Shown here one piece after another: positions 50,925 through 57,796 of a DNA stretch of 57,796 nucleotides; positions within the stretch are counted from its first letter, which is position 1; every line of letters starts with the position of its first letter. A model generated the notes under the pieces. It was not told the origin of the DNA. It ran no database searches and worked only from the letters and a program-made list of their open reading frames with translations. Origin of the DNA: Rhodospirillales bacterium (lineage in GTDB: Bacteria > Pseudomonadota > Alphaproteobacteria > Rhodospirillales > Defluviicoccaceae). The stretch is taken from assembly GCA_007694935.1 (NCBI GenBank), contig REES01000094.1, forward strand, positions 1 to 57,796, written 5' to 3'. The position numbers were made by a program, and so were the translations under genes.

Positions 50925-51620
50925 ATGCTTGCCGTCAATGCCATCGACCTGTTCTACGGCGCCAGCCAGGCACTCAAGAGGGTGAGCGTGCGGGCGGACA
51001 AGGGTGCCGTCACCTGCGTCCTCGGGCGGAACGGCGTCGGCAAGACCAGCCTGCTCCGGGCGATCGTCGGCCAGCACTTGGTGAAGGCCGGCCGGATCGA
51101 GTGGGAGGGTGCCGATATCACCGGTGCAGCGCCCTATCAGCGGGCCGCCCGTGGCATCGCCTACGTGCCCCAGGGGCGGGAGATCTTCCCGCTGTTGACG
51201 GTGGAGGAGAACCTGGAAACCGGCTTTTCCGCCCTGCCGCGCAAGCTCCGCCACGTACCGGATGAGATCTTCCACCTGTTCCCGGTGCTCAAGGACATGC
51301 TGAGGCGACGCGGCGGTGACCTGTCCGGCGGCCAGCAGCAGCAGCTCGCCATCGCCCGCGCCCTGGTCACCCGCCCGCGGCTGCTGGTGCTGGACGAGCC
51401 GACGGAAGGCATCCAGCCCTCGATCATCCGCGACATCGAAAACGTGATCCGGCTGCTGGCGAGCCGGGGCGACATGGCGATCCTTCTGGTGGAGCAGTAT
51501 TTCGATTTCGCCCGGCGGCTGGCCGATGACTACGTGGTGTTGGACCGGGGGGCGGTGGTGGCGGCCGGGCGCGCGGCTGATATGGTGGAAGCCGATGTCC
51601 GTGGTCATCTCTCAGTCTGA
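50925..51620 (+). CDS. urtE: Urea ABC transporter ATPase UrtE
   Basis: A 231-residue ABC ATPase of the LivF/UrtE type, starting two bases after urtD. Walker A is GRNGVGKTS, followed by YVPQGREIFPLLTVEENL, signature LSGGQQQQLAIARAL, Walker B LLVLDEPTEGIQPSII and the switch region LLVEQYFDFA. It forms the second motor subunit. Its 3' end overlaps ureD by 26 bases, which physically joins the transporter and urease genes. Confidence 0.95.
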   Translation: MLAVNAIDLFYGASQALKRVSVRADKGAVTCVLGRNGVGKTSLLRAIVGQHLVKAGRIEWEGADITGAAPYQRAARGIAYVPQGREIFPLLTVEENLETGFSALPRKLRHVPDEIFHLFPVLKDMLRRRGGDLSGGQQQQLAIARALVTRPRLLVLDEPTEGIQPSIIRDIENVIRLLASRGDMAILLVEQYFDFARRLADDYVVLDRGAVVAAGRAADMVEADVRGHLSV

Positions 51621-52464
51621 CGCCGAAACAGGGATCGTCGCGGCGCCTGGCGGCGCCCTCCGCCTCGGGTTCCGGCAGCGGGGCCAGGTGACCGAGCTGG
51701 CCGACCTGCTGCAGCGGGCGCCCTTGCGCGCCCTGTTCCCGCGGTCCCACGAGCCGGAGGCGCCGGTGGCGGTGATCGTCAATACCGGCGGTGGGCTGGT
51801 CGGCGGTGACCGTGTCGATGTCCACGTACACCTGGAGAAGGGTGCCACGGCGCTGGTGACCGGACAGGCGGCCGAGAAGGTCTACCGCAGCACAGGGACT
51901 CCCTGCCGGCTGTCAATCACCCTGTCGGTTGCGGCGGGTGCGTGGCTGGAGTGGCTGCCGCAGGAGACCATCCTGTTCAACGGCGCCCGGCTGGAGCGGA
52001 CCACCACCGTCGCCGCTGATCCGGCCGCCCGGGTGATGGCCGGCGATATCCTGGTGTTCGGCCGCACGGCGCGGGGCGAGGGGCTGACCCATGGGCGGCT
52101 GCGGGATGCCTGGGACGTGCGCGTGGATGGCTGGCTTATGTTTGCCGACGCGCTGGAACTGGACGAGGATCTGGCGGCGCTGCTGGCCGACCCGGCCTGC
52201 CTGGATGGGGCAGTGGCGGCCGCCACCCTGTTGTACGTTGCCCCGGATGCCGATCGGCACCTGGCCCGGGCGAGGCGCCTGATGCACCCGCACCTGGGCG
52301 CAGGGCTTCGCGGCGGAGCGACCGTGGTCGGCGGCATTCTGCTGATGCGCTGGCTCGGCCGGGATGCGATGATGCTGCGTCAGAGCTTCGGCCTCGTCTG
52401 GGCCGCGTTCCGAAGCCAAGTCGGCGGGCGGGAGGCCGCGCTGCCGCGGCTGTGGTCGGTGTAG
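51595..52464 (+). CDS. ureD: Urease accessory protein UreD
   Basis: A 289-residue maturation factor. From the ATG at 51595 the fold includes [53 protein letters not shown] and [15 protein letters not shown], which are the conserved UreD/UreH stretches. UreD docks on apo-urease and with UreF and UreG channels nickel to the active site. Starting inside urtE means it depends on the same transcript. Confidence 0.94.
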   Translation: MSVVISQSDAETGIVAAPGGALRLGFRQRGQVTELADLLQRAPLRALFPRSHEPEAPVAVIVNTGGGLVGGDRVDVHVHLEKGATALVTGQAAEKVYRSTGTPCRLSITLSVAAGAWLEWLPQETILFNGARLERTTTVAADPAARVMAGDILVFGRTARGEGLTHGRLRDAWDVRVDGWLMFADALELDEDLAALLADPACLDGAVAAATLLYVAPDADRHLARARRLMHPHLGAGLRGGATVVGGILLMRWLGRDAMMLRQSFGLVWAAFRSQVGGREAALPRLWSV

Positions 52465-52511
52465 GCGCCTGCGCGCGACCGATCGCGCCGTCTGCAATCA
52501 GGGGGACTACG

Positions 52512-52814
52512 ATGAACCTGACACCGCGGGAGAAGGACAAGCTGCTGGTGGCGATGGCCGCCGAGGTGGCGCGACGGCGCCTCGCCCGTGGGGTCAAGCT
52601 CAACTATCCGGAAGCGGTAGCTCTGATCTCCGACTTCGTGGTGGAAGGGGCGAGGGACGGCGCCAGCGTCGCCGACCTGATGCGGAACGGCGGCGGCGTG
52701 CTCCGACGCGATCAGGTGATGGACGGGATTCCCGAGATGATCCCCGAGATCCAGGTTGAAGCGACCTTCCCCGACGGCACCAAGCTTGTCACCGTGCACC
52801 AGCCGATCCGCTGA
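52512..52814 (+). CDS. ureA: Urease subunit gamma
   Basis: A 100-residue structural subunit, ATG at 52512. It opens [23 protein letters not shown] and has [24 protein letters not shown], which is invariant UreA sequence. It assembles as the gamma chain of the (UreABC)3 urease trimer. A purine-rich GGGGGA precedes the start. Confidence 0.97.
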   Translation: MNLTPREKDKLLVAMAAEVARRRLARGVKLNYPEAVALISDFVVEGARDGASVADLMRNGGGVLRRDQVMDGIPEMIPEIQVEATFPDGTKLVTVHQPIR

Positions 52815-52830
52815 CCGCGAGGGTATGGCC

Positions 52831-53142
52831 ATGATCCCCGGAGAGCTCCTTCCCGCAGCCGGCACCATTACCCTGAACGCGGGCCGACCGACCCTGACCC
52901 TGCGGGTCGCCAATACCGGCGACCGGCCGGTGCAGGTGGGTTCCCACTACCATTTCTTCGAGACCAACACGGCACTGCAGTTCGACCGGGACAAGACGCG
53001 CGGCTGGCGGCTGGATATCCCGGCGGGCTCGGCGGTCCGGTTCGAGCCGGGGCAGACCCGGGAAGTGACCCTGGTGCCCTACGCCGGCCGGCGGGTGGTC
53101 CATGGCTTCAACGCCCGCGTCGCCGGGCCGCTCGGGGACTGA
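52831..53142 (+). CDS. ureB: Urease subunit beta
   Basis: A 103-residue beta chain. I chose the ATG at 52831 (MIPGEL, the usual UreB start) because GAGGG lies seven bases upstream; the ATG two codons earlier is too close to it. Conserved segments are [37 protein letters not shown] and FEPGQTREV. It ends six bases before ureC. Confidence 0.97.
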   Translation: MIPGELLPAAGTITLNAGRPTLTLRVANTGDRPVQVGSHYHFFETNTALQFDRDKTRGWRLDIPAGSAVRFEPGQTREVTLVPYAGRRVVHGFNARVAGPLGD

Positions 53143-53148
53143 CACGCC

Positions 53149-54858
<1,710 letters not shown>

Positions 54859-54860
54859 TT

Positions 54861-55373
54861 GTGGTGGTGTCTTCATCGGTATCGAACGCAACCTCAGTAC
54901 CGCGGGCGACCCACGTCCTCCCGGCGGGTTCGTGGCAACAGGAGCGGGCCGAGGGTGTCATCACCCTGACGTTCGACGACCGCCATCGCCGCCGCCGCAT
55001 GATGGCCGATGACGCCGGGCGCGCGTTCCTGCTCGACCTGCCCGCCGCCACCGTCCTGCGCCACGACGACGGGCTTGCGCTGGAGGACGGCGGAATCATC
55101 CGGGTCGCGGCCCGGGACGAAGCGGTGGCCGACGCAAGCACTGCCACGGTGGCCGGGCGCTTGCGCCTCGCCTGGCACCTGGGCAACCGGCACATCGCCA
55201 TCCAGGTGCTGGACGACAGCACCATTCGCATCCGCGACGACCCGGTGATGACGGCGATGCTGCGTGACCTCGGCGCCAGTGTCACCCGCCGGCTGGCGCC
55301 GTTCGATCCCGAACCGGGCGCCTACGCCAGCCACGGTCACCCCACGCCAAACGCCACCTCCGGCGATGGATGA
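54861..55373 (+). CDS. ureE: Urease accessory nickel chaperone UreE
   Basis: About 170 residues from a GTG at 54861, although several GTG codons in a row make the exact start uncertain. THVLPAGSW, ITLTFDDRHRRRRMM and LAWHLGNRHIAIQVL are UreE features; the last holds the conserved metal-binding His of the dimer interface. The tail has only two His residues (YASHGHPT), unlike the His-rich Klebsiella form, so nickel storage is probably limited. Overlaps ureF by eight bases. Confidence 0.9.
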   Translation: MVVSSSVSNATSVPRATHVLPAGSWQQERAEGVITLTFDDRHRRRRMMADDAGRAFLLDLPAATVLRHDDGLALEDGGIIRVAARDEAVADASTATVAGRLRLAWHLGNRHIAIQVLDDSTIRIRDDPVMTAMLRDLGASVTRRLAPFDPEPGAYASHGHPTPNATSGDG

Positions 55374-56055
55374 AGCCAACCTCTGCCGGCTGATGACGTG
55401 GCTGTCATCGTCTTTCCCGGTGGGCGCCTACAGCTACTCTCACGGGATCGAGGCGGCGGTGGAGGAAGGGCTGGTGAGGGACCGCGGCAGCCTCGAGCGC
55501 TGGATCGGCGCGATCCTGAGGCGTGGTGCCGGCCGGCTGGATGCGGTATTCCTGGCGGCCGCCTGGCAGGCCGTCCGGGCCGGGGACGCCGGCCGCCTCA
55601 CACAGGTCGCCGAGCGTGCGGCGGCCTTTCGCGGCACCGCGGAACTGGCGCTGGAAAGCACCGCCCAGGGCCGGGCATTCCTGGACGCCGTCGATTCGGC
55701 ATGGCCGGACTTGCGGTTGCGGGCGCTGGCCGAGCCCCTCAGGGTCGTGGCCATCCCGCCGGTGCACCCGGTGGCCGTCGCCATGGCCACCGCCGCCGCC
55801 GGCATGCCGGTGCGGCTGGTGGTGCCGGCCTATCTTCAGGCGTTTGCCGCCAACCTGGTGTCAGCCGGGGTGCGGCTGATCCCGCTGGGGCAGACCGACG
55901 GCCTCAAGGCGCTTGCCGCCCTGGAGCCAGTGATCCAGGGTGTTGCAGAAACCACTCGGGAGGGAACCATGGATGATGTCGGGACGGCGACCCTCATGGT
56001 CGATTGGAGTTCGATCTGCCACGAAACCCAGCACGTGCGGCTGTTCCGGTCATGA
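55366..56055 (+). CDS. ureF: Urease accessory protein UreF
   Basis: A 229-residue helical protein, ATG at 55366 within the ureE end. [29 protein letters not shown] is the near-universal UreF start. It recruits UreG to the UreD-urease complex and is thought to control fidelity of nickel insertion. The last codons overlap ureG by four bases (ATGA). Confidence 0.95.
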   Translation: MDEANLCRLMTWLSSSFPVGAYSYSHGIEAAVEEGLVRDRGSLERWIGAILRRGAGRLDAVFLAAAWQAVRAGDAGRLTQVAERAAAFRGTAELALESTAQGRAFLDAVDSAWPDLRLRALAEPLRVVAIPPVHPVAVAMATAAAGMPVRLVVPAYLQAFAANLVSAGVRLIPLGQTDGLKALAALEPVIQGVAETTREGTMDDVGTATLMVDWSSICHETQHVRLFRS

Positions 56056-56675
56056 ACGCGGGCACGACAGGGCCGCTTCGCGTCGGGGTCGGCGGACCGG
56101 TGGGCTCCGGCAAGACCGCATTGATGGATGCGCTGTGCAAGCGCCTGCGCGACCGCTACCGACTCGCCGCCGTCACCAACGACATCTACACCCGGGAGGA
56201 TGCCGAATTCCTGACCCGGTCGGGCGCGCTGGCGCCGGAGCGCATCCTGGGGGTGGAGACCGGTGGCTGCCCACACACCGCGATCCGGGAGGATGCCTCC
56301 ATCAACCTCGCCGCCGTGCAGGATCTGGTGGGGCGATTTCCGGACCTCGACATGGTGTTCATCGAATCCGGCGGTGACAACCTGGCCGCCACCTTCTCCC
56401 CGGAACTGGCCGACATCACCCTCTACGTCATCGACGTGGCGGCCGGCGACAAGATCCCGCGCAAGGGCGGCCCCGGCATCACCCGCTCCGACCTTTTGCT
56501 TATCAACAAGACCGATCTGGCGCCGATGGTGGGAGCGGACCTCGCGGTGATGGAGCGCGATGCCAAGCGGATGCGGGGCGATCGGCCGTTCGTGTTCACC
56601 AACCTCAAGGCCGGTGACGGCCTCGATCAGGTCATCGATTTCGTGCTCCGCACCGGCGGCATCGCGGGAGTATGA
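56052..56675 (+). CDS. ureG: Urease accessory GTPase UreG
   Basis: A 207-residue SIMIBI GTPase. P-loop [16 protein letters not shown], the nickel-binding CPH in [31 protein letters not shown], and [13 protein letters not shown] are complete. It couples GTP hydrolysis to nickel delivery. Last gene of the operon; the convergent cupin gene ends 30 bases further on. Confidence 0.97.
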   Translation: MNAGTTGPLRVGVGGPVGSGKTALMDALCKRLRDRYRLAAVTNDIYTREDAEFLTRSGALAPERILGVETGGCPHTAIREDASINLAAVQDLVGRFPDLDMVFIESGGDNLAATFSPELADITLYVIDVAAGDKIPRKGGPGITRSDLLLINKTDLAPMVGADLAVMERDAKRMRGDRPFVFTNLKAGDGLDQVIDFVLRTGGIAGV

Positions 56676-56705
56676 CGGCCGGCGTCTGTCACTCCTCTCC
56701 CCGGC

Positions 56706-57185
56706 TCAGCCCGGCGACAGGATCTTGACACCGTAGTCATCCGCCAGCGCCATCACCCGGGCGATGTCCTGGTCGCCCGGTGGGGGCGGAGCGTCGTCCG
56801 GACCGGCGAGGCGCGTGCCGGCGCGTTCCAAAAAGGCCTCGAACCCTCCGGGTGTAATGAGGCTGAGCATGCGCGCCGGGCGTTCCGTCGGATTGCGGAA
56901 GTGGTGCGCGACCTCACGCGGGGCGAACAGCGTGTCGCCGATCGCCAATGTCAGCGTGCGGTCGCCGACGGTGAACTCAATCCTGCCCTCAAGGATCACG
57001 AAGGTCTCGTCCTCGCGCGTGTGGACGTGCGGCGGCGTGCCGTGCCCCGGTCCGACGATGGCCTCGACCAGGGCGAACGCGCCGTCGGTGTCCTCCGAGG
57101 TCAAACGAAAGATGTAGCGGTCGCCGAGAAGGCCGACGTGGCGGGTTGCCCCCTGCGGGCGATGGATAGGCTGAATGCTTGGCAT
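56706..57185 (-). CDS. Cupin-domain protein
   Basis: A 159-residue protein, ATG at 57185. The cupin motif 1 is GPGHGTPPHVHTREDETFVILEG (two His and Glu for a metal), and motif 2 is APREVAHHFRNPT. A short C-terminal extension is Pro-rich and then helical. The family ranges from dioxygenases to isomerases and storage-like proteins, so no reaction is assigned. It is not part of the urease transcript, being on the other strand. Confidence 0.85.
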   Translation of the reverse strand: MPSIQPIHRPQGATRHVGLLGDRYIFRLTSEDTDGAFALVEAIVGPGHGTPPHVHTREDETFVILEGRIEFTVGDRTLTLAIGDTLFAPREVAHHFRNPTERPARMLSLITPGGFEAFLERAGTRLAGPDDAPPPPGDQDIARVMALADDYGVKILSPG

Positions 57186-57349
57186 GGTCCCCTCGCTGCT
57201 CCGTCGCTGCTACCGGGGTCGACACGGGATTCCCCGGGTGCCAACTCATCGACGACGCATATGCGTTGTCCCGTGCGTTGTCCCGGCGCGGCAGGCAAGG
57301 CTGAGGTAATCAGGAACATCGGAGAGGAGGTTCAGGCGCATTCCACCGG

Positions 57350-57568
57350 ATGACGGCGGGGTGCACGATAAGGAGACGACGCCGGTTCACCGCCCGGTTC
57401 AAGGCAAACACGGTGCTGGAAGCGCTGCGGGGGACAGGGAGATCCAGGGGATCATGCCAGATGATGCATCGGTTTCAGCGGGAAGGTCTCCGCGGCACCC
57501 GTCGGCCCGGCTTCTCAACGCTGGCACACCGGTCTATCGTGCGTGGAACGCGGTCCATCCGGCCCTAG
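57350..57568 (+). pseudogene. Decayed IS3-family transposase orfA fragment
   Basis: The reading frame starts with [21 protein letters not shown], the N-terminal helix-turn-helix of IS3-type OrfA proteins. Just after LEALRG the typical continuation (GDREIQGI) is found one frame over, so there is a frameshift; the rest has no transposase similarity and there is no orfB. No inverted repeat ends were found. A remnant, not a working element. The surrounding 57186-57630 shows no other gene. Confidence 0.6.
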
Positions 57569-57630
57569 GTCCCGGCCGATCGGCCGCCACGGGGCACGCG
57601 ACGGGCAGACCGAACCATGGGAGCGAATAC

Positions 57631-57796
57631 ATGGAGCCTGTTCTGATCATCCTGGGCGTGGTGGTGGTCGTCAGCATCGTCGCAACCGTCCTCTACAACC
57701 GGCTGGTGCGTCTCCGCAACGCCTACGTCAACGCGTTCGCGCAGATCGACGTGCAGCTGAAGCGCCGCCACGATCTGGTCCCGCGGCTGGTGGAGG
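57631..57796 (+). CDS. LemA family protein, partial
   Basis: Only the first 55 residues are inside the window. An N-terminal membrane helix ([19 protein letters not shown]) is followed by [33 protein letters not shown], the conserved start of the LemA helical domain. LemA proteins are single-pass, of uncertain function, and often adjoin a TPM-domain protein or a peptidase downstream, outside this window. Confidence 0.9.
   Translation, partial: MEPVLIILGVVVVVSIVATVLYNRLVRLRNAYVNAFAQIDVQLKRRHDLVPRLVE

Overview
The window comes from a GC-rich alphaproteobacterium, probably Rhodospirillales-like. The evidence is the combination of hemC-hemD-mitofilin-hemY running away from tsaD, the tsaE-amgK-murU-addB-addA string, an alphaproteobacterial-type S24 regulator, and an exosortase-A-type exopolysaccharide locus. 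Taxonomy was not tested; this is a judgement from gene content and order.

Layout. 1-589: start of a HAD-type phosphatase that runs off the left edge. 930-11523: a surface-polysaccharide locus with five glycosyltransferases, a sulfotransferase, a WalW-like polysaccharide deacetylase, an O-antigen-ligase-like membrane protein of the exosortase-A-associated type, and a one-helix small protein. Its first 5 kb is visibly more AT-rich than the rest of the window. 11849-24284: ordinary chromosomal genes (bacteriohemerythrin, an isoprenylcysteine-methyltransferase-like protein, rlmN, a GT39 transferase, hemY/mitofilin/hemD/hemC, tsaD, a CoxG-like protein, a TauE/SafE permease, a methyltransferase).

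24317-34885: a compact reverse-strand block of about 10.5 kb encoding a podovirus-type particle. In transcription order it holds a possible permuted papain-fold protein, portal, Bbp19-like protein, scaffold, major capsid protein, small head protein, gp11-like adaptor, gp12-like nozzle, a coiled-coil internal protein, tail fibre, a holin-like membrane protein, a small unknown protein and terminase large subunit. No integrase, replication gene or recognisable endolysin is present. A divergent LexA/CI-like regulator (35033) sits at its promoter end, and a TCCTA motif recurs in both control regions. This is either a trimmed prophage or a domesticated, gene-transfer-agent-like packaging module, and is the most interesting part of the window.

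35747-45588: a TAXI-type TRAP binding protein, then a tightly overlapping housekeeping run (tsaE, amgK, murU, addB, addA) for tRNA modification, peptidoglycan sugar recycling and double-strand-break repair. 45833-56675: a complete urea-use operon. A sigma-54-type promoter precedes urtA, followed by the urtABCDE urea ABC transporter and urease ureDABCEFG. Most junctions are overlapping or only a few bases apart, so import and hydrolysis of urea look co-expressed under nitrogen control. 56706-57796: a cupin, a decayed IS3-type orfA fragment, and the start of a LemA-family gene cut by the right edge.
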